Below are positions 42,609-52,884 of a stretch of DNA of 64,000 nucleotides, piece after piece; the stretch's first letter is position 1; every line of letters begins with the position of its first letter. The translations under genes and the position numbers were made by a program. The DNA is from Lacrimispora saccharolytica. Its GTDB lineage: Bacteria; Bacillota; Clostridia; Lachnospirales; Lachnospiraceae. The stretch covers positions 1 to 64,000 of the forward strand of contig JACJJN010000013.1 of NCBI GenBank assembly GCA_016899975.1, read 5' to 3'. A model generated the notes under the pieces. It was not told the DNA's origin and did no database searches. It saw only the letters and a list, made by a program, of their open reading frames with translations.

Positions 42609-44807
42609 ATGTGGAAAGACTATTCGAGAGAATTTATCAAAAAGAACCGGGTTTCCAGCTTATCCGTTCTTGCTGCGGCGTTTATTTCCGCCTTGTTTCT
42701 GTCTTTGCTCTGCGGCTTGTTTTACAATTTCTGGAATTACGAGATAGAATCCATTACATTGGAAGAGGGAGCCTGGCAAGGGCGCATTACGGGAACATTT
42801 AATGAAGATGCGGTGTCTGATATCGAAAACTTTGCCAATGTGAAAGCTGCTGCCATCAATGAAGACTTATCGGATGGGCAAACCCTTGTGATCGATATTT
42901 ACTTTCAGAATATGAGGACCGTTTATCAGGATATGCCCCTGATCGCAGAACAATTGGGTGTCCCTGATGACGCGGTATCTTATCATGAGTTACTTCTGTC
43001 AAGATATTTCGTCCACGACCCGCAGGATGCAGACCCGCCTTTATTGATGGCCTTTTATCTGACAGTGCTTCTGATCGTATCGGCGTCCTTGATTTTGATC
43101 ATTCACAACTCCTTTGCCGTATCCATGAACACCCGTGTTCATCAATTTGGTATTTTTTCCAGCATAGGTGCGACGCCGGGTCAGATCCGTACCTGCCTTT
43201 TGCAGGAAGCAGCCGTTCTTTGCATCTTCCCCATTTTATTCGGAAGTTTGCTCGGGATTGCCCTGAGCTTTGGGATCATACAGCTCGTCAATATCCTTGC
43301 GGATGGCATTGCCGGCAGACATGAGGCGGTATTTTCTTACCACCCTCTCGTATTTGCTGTTACCATTCTGGTGTCTGCCCTGACCGTATTTGTTTCCGCA
43401 TGGCTGCCCGCCAGAAAACTGAGCAGACTAACTCCTCTGGAAGCCATAAAGAATACCGGTGAGCTGCAGCTGAAGCGGAAGAAAAACTCCTCCATTCTTA
43501 CGCTTTTCTTTGGAATCGAGGGAGAACTGGCTGGAAATGCGCTGAAGGCACAAAAGAAAGCCTTGCGAACCTCTACCCTATCATTGACTCTTTCCTTCCT
43601 GGGTTTTACATTAATGCTGTGCTTTTTCACTCTTTCGGAGATCAGCACCAACCATACCTACTTTGAACGCTACCAGGATGCCTGGGATGTCATGGCAACT
43701 GTAAAGGACACAAAGATAGAAGATTTTACTCATCAAGACGAAATCCTTGCTTTGGATAATGTCGACAGTGTGATCTACCAGAAAGCGGATGCTTTCTGTT
43801 CTGTTCCGGAAGCTGCCATCAGCGATGAACTGAAAAATCTGGGAGGACTGGAGACAATCGCCGGAAGTTCTGTCCGTGCCACCGATGGCTCCTATTCGAT
43901 TCAGGCTCCGATTGTCATTATGGATGACAGCAGCTTTGCAGAATATTGTGAACAGATCGGCGTTCCCTCGTCAGGAACAGGGAGCGTTGTTCTGAACCGT
44001 ATCTGGGACAGCGCAAACAGCAATTTCCGGTACAAAGAATACATTCCGTTTCTTTCAGCGGGACAGAGCACCATTACTTTACAGAATCCGGAACCGGCAT
44101 CTGACACCGTTACGCTCCCTGTTCTTGGCTGCACACAGGAACCGCCTGTTTTAAGAGAAGAATATGACAATTATGCTTTGGTTCAATTTCTTTCGCTTTC
44201 TACATGGAAACAGATCAAGGATGTGATTGGAAATGCAGAACCGGATCTTTCTATCCGCGTGCTGGCGGAAAAAGACAGAACCTTGACGGAATTGAATACG
44301 ATTGAAACAGAGCTGACAGACATCCTTGAGAATACGTTTACATTTGAGATGGAAAACCGTATTCAGGAGAAGACAGATAATGACACTATGCTGAGTGGAT
44401 ACAAGATCATGATCGGGTCGCTGTGTGCACTGCTTGCCTTGATTGGAATAGCCAACGTATTTTCCAACACACTGGGGTTTATCCGGCAAAGGAAAAGAGA
44501 GTTTGCGCGATATATGTCCATCGGTATGACGCCGGATCGTATGCGGAAAATGTTTTGTATTGAAGCCCTTGTGATCGCGGGACGTCCTATCCTGATCACA
44601 CTGCCGGTCACTGGATTGTCTGCGGGATTGATGATAACGGCAAGCTATCTGAATCCGATGGAATTTTTGGCATCGGCTCCGATTGTTCCCATCTTACTTT
44701 TTCTTGCGGCGATTTCCGGATTTGTCGCACTGGCATACTATCTGGGAGGCAGGCAAATCCTGAAATGCAATCTGGCGGAAGCATTACAAAGTGATGATAT
44801 GGGATAA
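42609..44807 (+). CDS. ABC transporter permease with two FtsX domains
   Basis: 732 residues. Helix 1 at about 18-40 and an external segment of about 105 residues are followed by three helices (about 150-170, 200-225, 240-265) and an inter-domain linker. A second FtsX half has a helix near 315-335, a large external region (about 345-590) and three C-terminal helices (to about 720). HQFGIFSSIGATPGQIR and REFARYMSIGMTPDRMR are the paired coupling-helix motifs. The ribosome site GGAGGTAAGGG overlaps the ATPase stop. Confidence 0.9.
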   Translation: MWKDYSREFIKKNRVSSLSVLAAAFISALFLSLLCGLFYNFWNYEIESITLEEGAWQGRITGTFNEDAVSDIENFANVKAAAINEDLSDGQTLVIDIYFQNMRTVYQDMPLIAEQLGVPDDAVSYHELLLSRYFVHDPQDADPPLLMAFYLTVLLIVSASLILIIHNSFAVSMNTRVHQFGIFSSIGATPGQIRTCLLQEAAVLCIFPILFGSLLGIALSFGIIQLVNILADGIAGRHEAVFSYHPLVFAVTILVSALTVFVSAWLPARKLSRLTPLEAIKNTGELQLKRKKNSSILTLFFGIEGELAGNALKAQKKALRTSTLSLTLSFLGFTLMLCFFTLSEISTNHTYFERYQDAWDVMATVKDTKIEDFTHQDEILALDNVDSVIYQKADAFCSVPEAAISDELKNLGGLETIAGSSVRATDGSYSIQAPIVIMDDSSFAEYCEQIGVPSSGTGSVVLNRIWDSANSNFRYKEYIPFLSAGQSTITLQNPEPASDTVTLPVLGCTQEPPVLREEYDNYALVQFLSLSTWKQIKDVIGNAEPDLSIRVLAEKDRTLTELNTIETELTDILENTFTFEMENRIQEKTDNDTMLSGYKIMIGSLCALLALIGIANVFSNTLGFIRQRKREFARYMSIGMTPDRMRKMFCIEALVIAGRPILITLPVTGLSAGLMITASYLNPMEFLASAPIVPILLFLAAISGFVALAYYLGGRQILKCNLAEALQSDDMG

Positions 44808-44832
44808 AATTTTCCTGCGGCCGCAGACAAGC

Positions 44833-44905
44833 AAACCGGGCATTGTGTTCGCCGTACTTCAGCAGTTAATTCTCTGAAGCTCCGGCCGAACACAATGCCC
44901 GGTTT
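44833..44905. terminator. Bidirectional terminator
   Basis: AAACCGGGCATTGTGTTCG pairs perfectly with 44887-44905. It sits between convergent transporter operons. Confidence 0.85.
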
Positions 44906-44925
44906 CTTCGGTTACATCGTCTCTG

Positions 44926-45750
44926 TTATAAAACTTTGGAGAGGAAATCTTTGGCTCTTGGACTCTTTGGATTTGTGAAGAATTCTTCCGGAGTCGTATT
45001 TTCCACGATCACTCCTTCATCCATAAACAAAATCCGGTTTGCCACCTCCCTGGCAAATCCCATCTCGTGAGTTACGATGATCATGGTCATTCCCTCTCTC
45101 GCAAGGGCTTTCATCAGATCCAGAACCTCTCCGACCATCTCCGGATCCAGCGCCGAGGTCGGCTCATCGAACAGGATCACATCGGGATTCATCGCCAGCG
45201 AACGCACGATCGCCACACGCTGTTTCTGTCCGCCGGACAGGGTGGACGGATAAACATCCGCCTTGTCTTCCAGGCCGATGCGTTTTAACAGGTTCATCGC
45301 CTGCTCTCTTGCCTCCGCACGGATCTTTGTCTTGTCGGTATCGATCTTCTGGATCGGCTGTTTGTCTTTCCGGAACACATTCTTGACCCGGTTTGCCATA
45401 TTTGTCCGTTTCGTTTTGCGAAGTTCCTGACATTTTACATAGACCGGAGCCAGCATGATGTTCTGGATCACTGTCTTATTGTTGAACAGATTGAAATGCT
45501 GGAATACCATTCCCATATGACGGCGGTGAACATTGATGTCCACCTTCATATCAGCAATATCCACGCCGTTGAAGATAATGCTTCCTCCCGTGGGATCCTC
45601 CATACAGTTCAGGCACCTGAGGAAGGTACTTTTTCCGGAACCGGAAGGACCGAGCACAACTACAATGTCCCCTTTGTTGACGGTGACATCGATGCCCTTC
45701 AGAACTTCTGTATCACCGAAGCTTTTTTTCAGATTAATTACGTCTATCAC
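44926..45750 (-). CDS. Polar amino acid ABC transporter ATPase (GlnQ/HisP-like) with insertion
   Basis: Walker [10 protein letters not shown], signature LSGGQKQR, Walker [16 protein letters not shown] loop VTHEMGFA; these are GlnQ-group hallmarks. At 274 residues it is about 30 longer than usual because of a Lys/Arg-rich insertion (about 111-143) between the Q loop and the signature helical domain. It overlaps the permease stop by 17 bases. Confidence 0.94.
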   Translation of the reverse strand: MIDVINLKKSFGDTEVLKGIDVTVNKGDIVVVLGPSGSGKSTFLRCLNCMEDPTGGSIIFNGVDIADMKVDINVHRRHMGMVFQHFNLFNNKTVIQNIMLAPVYVKCQELRKTKRTNMANRVKNVFRKDKQPIQKIDTDKTKIRAEAREQAMNLLKRIGLEDKADVYPSTLSGGQKQRVAIVRSLAMNPDVILFDEPTSALDPEMVGEVLDLMKALAREGMTMIIVTHEMGFAREVANRILFMDEGVIVENTTPEEFFTNPKSPRAKDFLSKVL

Positions 45751-46444
45751 TCTTCTTCAGGCTCCTTTCCAGTAATTTGATCAGCAGAGAGATCAGCAGT
45801 ACCAGAACAATATAGATCAGCGCCATCACCAGGTAAGGTACCATAAACTCATAGCTGTTGCTTCCAATATAGTTAAACGCCACGTACAGATCCGCCGCGC
45901 CGACAAAGCTGACAACGGACGTTTCCTTGATCAGGGAAATAAACTCATTTCCCAGAGTCGGCAGGATATTTTTTACCGCCTGCGGAATTACGATCCTGCA
46001 CATACTTGCTCCGAATCCCAGTCCCACTGCGCGGCCTGCCTCCAGCTGGCCCGGATCCACAGACTGGATTCCGCTTCGCATGATCTCGGAAATATACGCG
46101 CCGCTGTTCAGACCAAATACCAGCATGGATACCTGTACGCCGGTCAGACGGACTCCCATCATCGGAAGCAGTACATAGTAAAATACCAGCAGCTGCACAA
46201 CAATTGGTGTTCCGCGGAACAGCGCCACATAAAATCCGCAGATTCCGTTGAGGATCCGCGGCAGCCGTTTATATTTCGGCACCACCCGCACAGTTGCGAT
46301 CAGCGTACCGATCAGGATACCGATAATCAGACCTGTTATGGCGATCAGCAGCGTATTCTGAAGACCTTCCAGTACCCTGACATATCCGTTCTGCTCCAGA
46401 AAGATTTCGATAAATTTATCTATTTTCTGTCCAAAATTACCCAT
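45734..46444 (-). CDS. Polar amino acid ABC transporter permease
   Basis: 236 residues, about five membrane helices, with the HisM/GlnP-type opening [20 protein letters not shown] and the cytoplasmic EAA loop around [28 protein letters not shown] precedes the ATG. It lies between the binding-protein gene and the ATPase gene. Confidence 0.94.
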   Translation of the reverse strand: MGNFGQKIDKFIEIFLEQNGYVRVLEGLQNTLLIAITGLIIGILIGTLIATVRVVPKYKRLPRILNGICGFYVALFRGTPIVVQLLVFYYVLLPMMGVRLTGVQVSMLVFGLNSGAYISEIMRSGIQSVDPGQLEAGRAVGLGFGASMCRIVIPQAVKNILPTLGNEFISLIKETSVVSFVGAADLYVAFNYIGSNSYEFMVPYLVMALIYIVLVLLISLLIKLLERSLKKSDRRN

Positions 46445-46470
46445 TTTCTCACCTTTTTCAACGTGTAAAA

Positions 46471-46496
46471 ATGCGGACAGGCTGTACTGTCCGCAT
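46471..46496 (-). terminator. Intercistronic hairpin in the importer operon
   Basis: ATGCGGACAG pairs with CTGTCCGCAT (46487-46496), followed by TTTTACAC on the minus strand. Likely partial termination after the binding-protein gene, lowering permease and ATPase levels. Confidence 0.7.
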
Positions 46497-46521
46497 CTTC
46501 ACTTTTCCATTCGTACCAGTT

Positions 46522-47424
46522 TTACTGCATCGCGTTGATCGCTTCTGTGATGCTCGCTGCAGGAGCCGCATCAATAATCACGTACTTCAGATTTCCGTTT
46601 ACCAGATCCTGTACAGCCAGAGAACCGTTTCTATATGTCACACAAGTTGCCGGCAGTCCCGGGAAATCCAGGTCGTCGCTTCCCTCTACATAAAACTGTC
46701 CGGTTGTTCCGCTTTGTACGCCGATGGAATCACTGTCTGACAGTCCGTTCAGGATTTCTTCCACATCAGCCGCTTCCTGGCAGTCATCAAACGTTGTATC
46801 ATCCGCTGTGGTGATCAGACGCTGAGAAGCCTGGTAGTAGGTATCAGAAAAGGTTACATACTCTTTTCTGTCCTCGCTGACGGTCAGTCCCGCCATGGCA
46901 ATATCACACTGCTGCTGTCCTACGGAAAGACATACCGCGTCGAAATCCATATTCTGGATAACCAGCTCCTGTCCCAGCTCTTCCGCCAGAAGGGCAGCGA
47001 TCTCCATATCGATTCCGTAATAATCTTCACCCTGTGTATATTCGAACGGCTCGAATGCCGCGTTGGTTGCAACTACAAGCTGATCTTTGGAAGTATCAAG
47101 GGTCGCGGATTTCACTGCTTCCGGCTCGCCGCTTCCGAAATACTTGTCAAAAATCTCATCCAGTGTTCCGTCTTCCTTGATCTTTGCGATAAATGTATTT
47201 ACCTGCTCAAGCAGCTCCGGCTGATTTTTGTCCACACCGAATGCGTACTCTTCCTGTGTCAGATCTACATCGATCACTTTTACACCTTTCGCGCTCTGGC
47301 TTCCACTCTCACTTCCGCTGGCAGAATTGCTGCTGCTTTCACCGTCTCCGCTTCCGCATGCCGCCAGAGAGAAGGTCATGACAGCTGCCAGCGCCAGAGC
47401 TGCAAACTTTTTCATATTTTTCAT
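46522..47424 (-). CDS. Amino acid ABC transporter substrate-binding lipoprotein, circularly permuted SBP_bac_3 fold
   Basis: 300 residues from the ATG at 47424 (GGAGG 8 bases upstream). Lipobox SLAAC gives Cys23, and a Ser/Gly-rich linker reaches about 47. Next comes VKVIDVDLTQEEYAFGVDKN...NTFIAKIKEDGTLDEIFDKYFG (about 48-97), which is normally the C-terminal end of this family. Then the usual N-terminal start DQLVVATNAAFEPFEY (114 on) runs to a C terminus that stops at the usual hinge (YVIIDAAPA). The domain order is thus rotated. It heads the importer operon. Confidence 0.9.
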   Translation of the reverse strand: MKNMKKFAALALAAVMTFSLAACGSGDGESSSNSASGSESGSQSAKGVKVIDVDLTQEEYAFGVDKNQPELLEQVNTFIAKIKEDGTLDEIFDKYFGSGEPEAVKSATLDTSKDQLVVATNAAFEPFEYTQGEDYYGIDMEIAALLAEELGQELVIQNMDFDAVCLSVGQQQCDIAMAGLTVSEDRKEYVTFSDTYYQASQRLITTADDTTFDDCQEAADVEEILNGLSDSDSIGVQSGTTGQFYVEGSDDLDFPGLPATCVTYRNGSLAVQDLVNGNLKYVIIDAAPAASITEAINAMQ

Positions 47425-47607
47425 AACTTTTTCCTCCATCTTTTATACATTTATACATCAATAAATGTATAATTATTCAGCTGTCCCCTATTATAAACAG
47501 TATTGAGGCAAAAAACAAGTAGTAAAAATACACGATTTTTTATATTTATCTCAGATCTTTTTTCATAAAAGTGTGAGAAAGCAACTTTTCAGGTAACTGA
47601 AAGGTTG

Positions 47608-47628
47608 CCGAAAACACACTCTGGAAAG
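47608..47628. repeat. Dispersed AGAGCGTGTTTGAAA-type repeat (degenerate)
   Basis: CCGAAAACACACTCTGGAAAG lies between the homoserine dehydrogenase stop and the importer promoter. Confidence 0.45.
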
Positions 47629-47653
47629 ACATCCATGGCAGGACATCCGACTT

Positions 47654-48943
47654 TTATCCATAGACACGGATCAACGATGAGATTTCCCGGATGATGGACA
47701 TGCCCTCCAGGATTCTGATCGCATCCATGAAATGGCGTTCCTGCACTTTTTCCGTGATCACAACAATCTCCGCCAGTTCTCCCTTTTTCTCCTTCTGGAT
47801 GAACTGTGCAATGGAAACGCTGTTATTTCCGAACACTGCCGTCACCGATGCCAGTACGCCCGGGCGGTCTTCCACCTCCATCCGGACGAAATATTTGCTC
47901 TTGATCTGGCTGATCTTGCGAATCGGAAGATCCTTGTAACAGGTACATCCGATCCTTCCGCAACAATCCGCCAGAATATTCCGGACACAGTCAAACACAT
48001 CGCCGACCACCGCGCTTGCCGTGGGAAGTTCTCCCGCACCGCGTCCATAAAACATGGTATCCTGCACCGCGTCACCCCGAACGAAGACCGCATTGTAGGA
48101 ATCCTGTACGGATGCCAGCGGATGGTCTTTGTTGATCAGCATCGGATGAACTCTCGCCTCAATCCCCTCCGCAGTCAGCCGTGCCATTCCGAGAAGTTTA
48201 ATCTCACAGCCCATTTCTTTTGCATACTGAATATCCTTCGCGGTGATCCGTGCGATTCCTTCCGTATAGACATTTTCAAACACCACACGGGAATTAAATG
48301 CCGCTGAAGCAAGAATCGCCACTTTCCTTCCCGCGTCCAGTCCCTCAATATCCGAGGTCGGGTCTGATTCCGCGTAGCCCAGATCCTGTGCCAGCTGAAG
48401 GGCTTCCTCAAACTCCATCCCTTCCTTTGACATTTTCGTCAGGATAAAGTTTGTCGTGCCGTTGAAAATGCCGACCACTTCCGTGATATGATTGCCGGCC
48501 AGGCATTGTTTCATCGGACGTACGATCGGGATTCCTCCCGCCACCGAGGCCTCATACAGAAAATCTCTGCCGTTCGCCTTCGCCGCTTCCAGCAGCTTCT
48601 TTCCTTCGGAAGCGACGACATCTTTGTTGGCAGTCACCACGCTCTTTCCGGCATTCAATGCCTCCAGCATATAAGAAAGCGCCGGCTGAATCCCTCCCAT
48701 CACTTCAATGACAATCTCGATCTCCGGGTCGTCCAGAATCTCCTGAACGTCATTGGTCAGAACGGACGGATCGTCCACCTTCTGCGCTGCCTTCTGTAAA
48801 TTGCGGACCAGAATCTTTTTTAATTCCACTCTGGCTCCGATTTTTGCCTCCATCTCCTCTTTCTGCAGCTTCAGCACTTTATAGACACCGGTTCCCACCG
48901 TGCCAAGGCCCAGCATCGCAGCTTTGATGACTTTGTTTTCCAT
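47654..48943 (-). CDS. hom: Homoserine dehydrogenase
   Basis: Reduces aspartate semialdehyde to homoserine for Thr/Met synthesis. NAD(P) loop GLGTVGTGVYK, catalytic Lys region ANKDVVA, the GIFNGTTNFILTKM motif and EAQ-like ALQLAQDLGYAESDPTSDIEG are present. A C-terminal ACT domain (about 350-429, VEDRPGVLASVTAVFG) suggests feedback control by threonine. The product is 429 residues. GAGGAGAGAGG precedes the ATG. Confidence 0.96.
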   Translation of the reverse strand: MENKVIKAAMLGLGTVGTGVYKVLKLQKEEMEAKIGARVELKKILVRNLQKAAQKVDDPSVLTNDVQEILDDPEIEIVIEVMGGIQPALSYMLEALNAGKSVVTANKDVVASEGKKLLEAAKANGRDFLYEASVAGGIPIVRPMKQCLAGNHITEVVGIFNGTTNFILTKMSKEGMEFEEALQLAQDLGYAESDPTSDIEGLDAGRKVAILASAAFNSRVVFENVYTEGIARITAKDIQYAKEMGCEIKLLGMARLTAEGIEARVHPMLINKDHPLASVQDSYNAVFVRGDAVQDTMFYGRGAGELPTASAVVGDVFDCVRNILADCCGRIGCTCYKDLPIRKISQIKSKYFVRMEVEDRPGVLASVTAVFGNNSVSIAQFIQKEKKGELAEIVVITEKVQERHFMDAIRILEGMSIIREISSLIRVYG

Positions 48944-48971
48944 AATTCTGCCTCTCTCCTCACGCTCAGGC

Positions 48972-49016
48972 TAGAGCATGTTCGAAAATTCATTCCTGCA
49001 AGTTTCAATCACGCTC
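48972..49016. repeat. Dispersed repeat, inverted pair
   Basis: TAGAGCATGTTCGAAAATTC and GTTTCAATCACGCTCC (49002 on) are facing copies of the AGAGCGTGTTTGAAA family. The second overlaps the 3' end of ridA. Confidence 0.55.
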
Positions 49017-49391
49017 CAACGCTACAATACACTCAATCTCTACTTTTCCGTCCTTCGGAAGCGCTGCCACTGCAACACAGGAACGCGCCGGCTTGTCTTC
49101 ACCGAAATATGCGCCGTACACTTCATTTACCTTTGCAAAATCATTCATATCTGTCAGGAAAATGGTTGTCTTTACAACATTCTTTTTGCTTGTTCCCGCT
49201 TCCGTCATGATCGCGTCCAGATTTTTCAGAGAGAGCGCCGCCTGCTCTTCCACAGCCTCCGGGATCACGTTTCCGTTTTCAACGTCAAAGCCAAGCTGTC
49301 CGGAAATAAAGAGATAACCATTGCTCTTCACTGCCTGTACGTATGGACCGATCGCCGCCGGAGCTTTCTGGGTATTTACAACTTCTTTCAT
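49005..49391 (-). CDS. ridA: RidA-family 2-iminobutanoate/2-iminopropanoate deaminase
   Basis: Hydrolyses reactive enamine/imine intermediates from PLP enzymes. IGPYVQAVKSNGYLFISGQLGFD and the active-site Arg in PARSCVAVAALPKDGKVEIE are present. The ATG at 49391 has GGAAG 8 bases upstream; 128 residues is the family norm, whereas the longer frame to 49463 is not used. Neighbouring hom fits amino-acid metabolism. Confidence 0.95.
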   Translation of the reverse strand: MKEVVNTQKAPAAIGPYVQAVKSNGYLFISGQLGFDVENGNVIPEAVEEQAALSLKNLDAIMTEAGTSKKNVVKTTIFLTDMNDFAKVNEVYGAYFGEDKPARSCVAVAALPKDGKVEIECIVALERD

Positions 49392-49493
49392 CTTGTTTTC
49401 TTCCTTTCTTTTTCTGTATTTTCGCATTTTCATGCAGCCGCTCAGCCAGTGGAACGGCTGCATGCTCCCTGCATTATGTCAGCTTTCAAAAAC

Positions 49494-49515
49494 GCCCGTC
49501 TTTTCAAAGACGGGC
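49494..49515 (-). terminator. Terminator of tpiA
   Basis: GCCCGTCT pairs with AGACGGGC, followed by GTTTTTGA on the minus strand. Confidence 0.85.
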
Positions 49516-49524
49516 ATTTAAGTT

Positions 49525-50277
49525 TTATTTTCTATAATTTACAATCTCGCCGAACTCCGGTTTCAAGGAAGCGCCGCCTACCAGTCCGCCGTCGATATCC
49601 GGCTGTGCGAACAGTTCCGGAGCAGTCTTTGCATTTACAGATCCTCCATACTGGATACGGATCTCTGCCGCTGTAGCGTCATCGTAGATTTCCGCAATGC
49701 ACTCACGAATGCCCTTGCATACTTCCTGCGCCTGCTCTGTAGTAGCCGTTTTTCCTGTGCCGATCGCCCAGATTGGCTCATAAGCGATAACCGCTTTCTT
49801 TGCCTGCTCTGAAGTCACGTTCTGGAATCCGACCTTTACCTGCTGACGGATAAAGTCCATGGTCACGCCCTGCTCTCTCTGCTCCAGAGTTTCACCGCAG
49901 CACATAATCGGAGTGATTCCATGCTCAAATGCTTTCAGCATTTTCTTATTTACAGTCTCGGAAGTCTCCGCAAAGTATTCTCTTCTCTCAGAATGTCCGA
50001 GAACCACGTATTTTACGCCTGCATCAACCAGCATTGCCGGAGAGATTTCTCCCGTATAAGCGCCTTTTTCTTCGAAATACATGTTTTCTGCGCCTACCTG
50101 AATGTTGGTACCCTTTGCAGCCTCTACAACTGGAAGAATGTCGATCGCCGGAACACAAAATACCACGTCAACTTCTTCGTTGTTTACCAGCGGTTTCAGT
50201 GTATTTACCAGCTCTACTGCCTCACTTGGAGTCATATTCATCTTCCAGTTTCCAGCAATGATCTTCTTTCTTTCCAT
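49525..50277 (-). CDS. tpiA: Triosephosphate isomerase
   Basis: Interconverts DHAP and glyceraldehyde 3-phosphate. N-terminal Lys in AGNWKMNMT, His in [11 protein letters not shown], catalytic Glu in [14 protein letters not shown], and the phosphate-binding IQYGGSV and GLVGGASL are all present. The product is 250 residues. It ends the gap-pgk-tpiA run, 14 bases after pgk. Confidence 0.98.
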   Translation of the reverse strand: MERKKIIAGNWKMNMTPSEAVELVNTLKPLVNNEEVDVVFCVPAIDILPVVEAAKGTNIQVGAENMYFEEKGAYTGEISPAMLVDAGVKYVVLGHSERREYFAETSETVNKKMLKAFEHGITPIMCCGETLEQREQGVTMDFIRQQVKVGFQNVTSEQAKKAVIAYEPIWAIGTGKTATTEQAQEVCKGIRECIAEIYDDATAAEIRIQYGGSVNAKTAPELFAQPDIDGGLVGGASLKPEFGEIVNYRK

Positions 50278-50291
50278 GACAATTTTCCCCT

Positions 50292-51485
50292 TTATTTATC
50301 GTTTGCTGCTGCTACGCCCGGCAGTTCCTTTCCTTCCAGGAATTCCAGAGAAGCGCCGCCGCCTGTGGAGATATGGGTCATCTTGTCACCGTATCCCAGC
50401 TGATTTACCGCTGCTGCAGAATCACCGCCGCCGATGATCGTAACGGCGTCTGTCTCAGCCAGAGCTGCTGCAACCGCTTTGGTGCCCTCTGCAAACTTCG
50501 GCATCTCGAAGCATCCCATCGGTCCGTTCCATACGACAGTCTTGGCATCTTTTACCGCATCACTGAACAGTTTCTCTGTCTCAGGTCCGATGTCCATGCC
50601 TTCCCATCCATCCGGAATCTCGCCACTTTTAACGATCTGCGTATTGCAGTCATTGGAGAATGCATCGCCGATTCTGTGGTCTACCGGAAGCAGCAGTTTT
50701 ACGCCTTTTTCCTCTGCCTTTTTCAGCATGTCCAGAGCGTACTCCAGATAATCGTCCTCACAAAGAGAAGTACCGATCTTTCCGCCCTGTGCCTTGGAGA
50801 AGGTATAAGCCATACCGCCTCCGATAATCAGTGTATCCACTTTGTCCAGCAGACGGTTGATAACGGAAATCTTGCTGGAAACTTTTGCGCCGCCCAGGAT
50901 CGCTACGAACGGACGGGTCGGATGATCCACTGCGTTGCCAAGGAAATCGATCTCTTTCTGCATCAGATATCCTACCACGCAGGTATCTACATATTTGGTA
51001 ACACCCACATTGGAGCAGTGTGCACGGTGTGCGGTTCCGAATGCGTCGTTTACATATACGTCGCACAGAGAAGCCAGCTCCTGGCTGAATTTATCTTCGT
51101 TCTTTGTCTCTTCTGCACGGTAACGTGTATTCTCAAGAAGGATCACATCGCCGTCTTTCATTGCCTCAACAGCAGCCTTTGCGTTTGGTCCGACTACCTC
51201 AGGATCCGCAGCAAATTTTACTTCCTGTCCAAGCAGCTCGGAAAGGCGCGCTGCCACCGGTGCCAGAGACAGCTCCGGTTTCGGCTCTCCCTTCGGTTTT
51301 CCGAGATGAGAACACAGGATGATTCTTCCTCCGTCAGCGATCAGTTTTTTGATCGTCGGCAGAGCTGCTACCAGACGGTTTTCGTCGGTAATCTTTCCAT
51401 CGATCAGCGGAACGTTGAAGTCACATCTTACCAGAACTTTCTTGCCTTTTACATTAATGTCATCAACTGATTTTTTGTTTAACAT
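50292..51485 (-). CDS. pgk: Phosphoglycerate kinase
   Basis: Makes ATP and 3-phosphoglycerate from 1,3-bisphosphoglycerate. The signature [13 protein letters not shown], the [14 protein letters not shown] loop and the C-terminal [13 protein letters not shown] nucleotide site are present. The ATG at 51485 has GGAGG 6 bases upstream; 397 residues is standard. Confidence 0.98.
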   Translation of the reverse strand: MLNKKSVDDINVKGKKVLVRCDFNVPLIDGKITDENRLVAALPTIKKLIADGGRIILCSHLGKPKGEPKPELSLAPVAARLSELLGQEVKFAADPEVVGPNAKAAVEAMKDGDVILLENTRYRAEETKNEDKFSQELASLCDVYVNDAFGTAHRAHCSNVGVTKYVDTCVVGYLMQKEIDFLGNAVDHPTRPFVAILGGAKVSSKISVINRLLDKVDTLIIGGGMAYTFSKAQGGKIGTSLCEDDYLEYALDMLKKAEEKGVKLLLPVDHRIGDAFSNDCNTQIVKSGEIPDGWEGMDIGPETEKLFSDAVKDAKTVVWNGPMGCFEMPKFAEGTKAVAAALAETDAVTIIGGGDSAAAVNQLGYGDKMTHISTGGGASLEFLEGKELPGVAAANDK

Positions 51486-51582
51486 GGGTATCCTCCATTC
51501 TTCGGTTACGGCGCGCATCCTGCCGGACGGCGGCTACTGCCCGCAACAATATTATTCTGCGGAATTTTTTCCTCCTCCGCAA

Positions 51583-51616
51583 AAAGGGTCCGGTCCTTAA
51601 AAAGACCGGACCCTTT
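51583..51616 (-). terminator. Terminator of gap
   Basis: AAAGGGTCCGGTC pairs with GACCGGACCCTTT (51604-51616). A short U run follows on the minus strand; it lies between gap and pgk, so pgk may need its own promoter or readthrough. Confidence 0.8.
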
Positions 51617-51648
51617 GGGTTCACAAGAATTATATCTTGTCCAGATAC

Positions 51649-52662
51649 TTATGCCAGCTCGCTGAAGTATTTGATAGTACGAACCATCTGGCTTGTGTAG
51701 GAGTTCTCATTGTCATACCAGGATACAACCTGTACCTGAGTTGTTCCGTTATCCAGCGGAAGAACCATAGTCTGAGTTGCATCGAACAGAGAACCATATC
51801 TCATACCAACGATATCGCTGGATACGATTTCATCTGTGTTATATCCGAAGGATTCTGTAGCAGAAGCTTTCATCTTTGCGTTGATCTCATCAACAGTTAC
51901 GTTTCCTTCAACAACTGCTGTCAGGATTGTGGTAGAACCTGTCGGGGTTGGAACACGCTGAGCAGCGCCGATCAGTTTTCCGTTCAGTTCCGGAATAACC
52001 AGTCCGATTGCTTTTGCAGCACCGGTGCTGTTCGGAACGATGTTTACTGCTGCTGCACGGCTTCTTCTCAGATCGCCTTTTCTCTGCGGTCCGTCCAGAG
52101 TCATCTGATCACCTGTGTAAGCATGGATGGTGCACATGATACCGGTTTTGATCGGAGCCAGTTCATTCAGAGCTTTTGCCATCGGAGCCAGGCAGTTGGT
52201 TGTACAGGAAGCTGCAGAGATAATAGTGTCTTCTGGCTTCAGTGTCTCATGGTTTACATTATAAACGATTGTCGGGAGATCGTTTCCTGCCGGAGCAGAG
52301 ATAACAACCTTACGAGCACCTGCGTTGATATGTGCCTGAGCTTTTTCTTTGGAGGTGTAGAATCCGGAGCACTCCAGAACTACGTCTACGCCAAGCTCTC
52401 CCCATGGGCAGTTGTTTGCATCCGGGAATGCATAGATTTTGATGTTTTTGCCGTCCACTGTGATGGAATCTTCATCAGAGGTTACAGTGTCAGCCAGAGC
52501 GTATTTACCCTGAGATGAATCATATTTTAATAAGTGAGCCAACATCTTCGGGGATGTCAGATCGTTGATTGCTACTACTTCATAACCTTCTGCGCCGAAC
52601 ATCTGTCTGAAAGCAAGACGTCCGATACGGCCAAAACCATTGATTGCTACTTTTACTGCCAT
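51649..52662 (-). CDS. gap: Glyceraldehyde-3-phosphate dehydrogenase
   Basis: NAD-dependent oxidation of glyceraldehyde 3-phosphate. NAD loop [15 protein letters not shown], catalytic Cys in [12 protein letters not shown] and the [14 protein letters not shown]-terminal motif are present. The product is 337 residues. AGGAGG lies upstream. Confidence 0.98.
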   Translation of the reverse strand: MAVKVAINGFGRIGRLAFRQMFGAEGYEVVAINDLTSPKMLAHLLKYDSSQGKYALADTVTSDEDSITVDGKNIKIYAFPDANNCPWGELGVDVVLECSGFYTSKEKAQAHINAGARKVVISAPAGNDLPTIVYNVNHETLKPEDTIISAASCTTNCLAPMAKALNELAPIKTGIMCTIHAYTGDQMTLDGPQRKGDLRRSRAAAVNIVPNSTGAAKAIGLVIPELNGKLIGAAQRVPTPTGSTTILTAVVEGNVTVDEINAKMKASATESFGYNTDEIVSSDIVGMRYGSLFDATQTMVLPLDNGTTQVQVVSWYDNENSYTSQMVRTIKYFSELA

Positions 52663-52745
52663 GATTTTAATTCCTCCTAAAAAGTGTTTTTTTGGATTTT
52701 TAAAAGTCTCAGTACTTTGTTAAAGAAACATCAACCTTAGTTGTT

Positions 52746-52774
52746 ATTTTACCTAATTCCGGAAGAAAATTCAA
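52746..52774 (-). promoter_or_regulatory. gap promoter
   Basis: TTGAAT (52774-52769) and TAAAAT (52751-52746) are 17 bases apart, giving a 5' leader of about 75 bases. Confidence 0.6.
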
Positions 52775-52849
52775 GCCTATTTTACGGAAAAGAGTATAAA
52801 ATTTTCACTAAAAAATAGAAAAAATTTTTTCTACTGTCACAAAGTGCGT

Positions 52850-52883
52850 TCAAAAATCGCTCTGGAGCGTATTTGAAAATCTC
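52850..52883. repeat. Dispersed AGAGCGTGTTTGAAA-type repeat
   Basis: CTGGAGCGTATTTGAAAATC, preceded by a facing CAAAAATCGCTC, lies between gap and the PHP phosphatase gene. Confidence 0.55.
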
Positions 52884-52884
52884 T

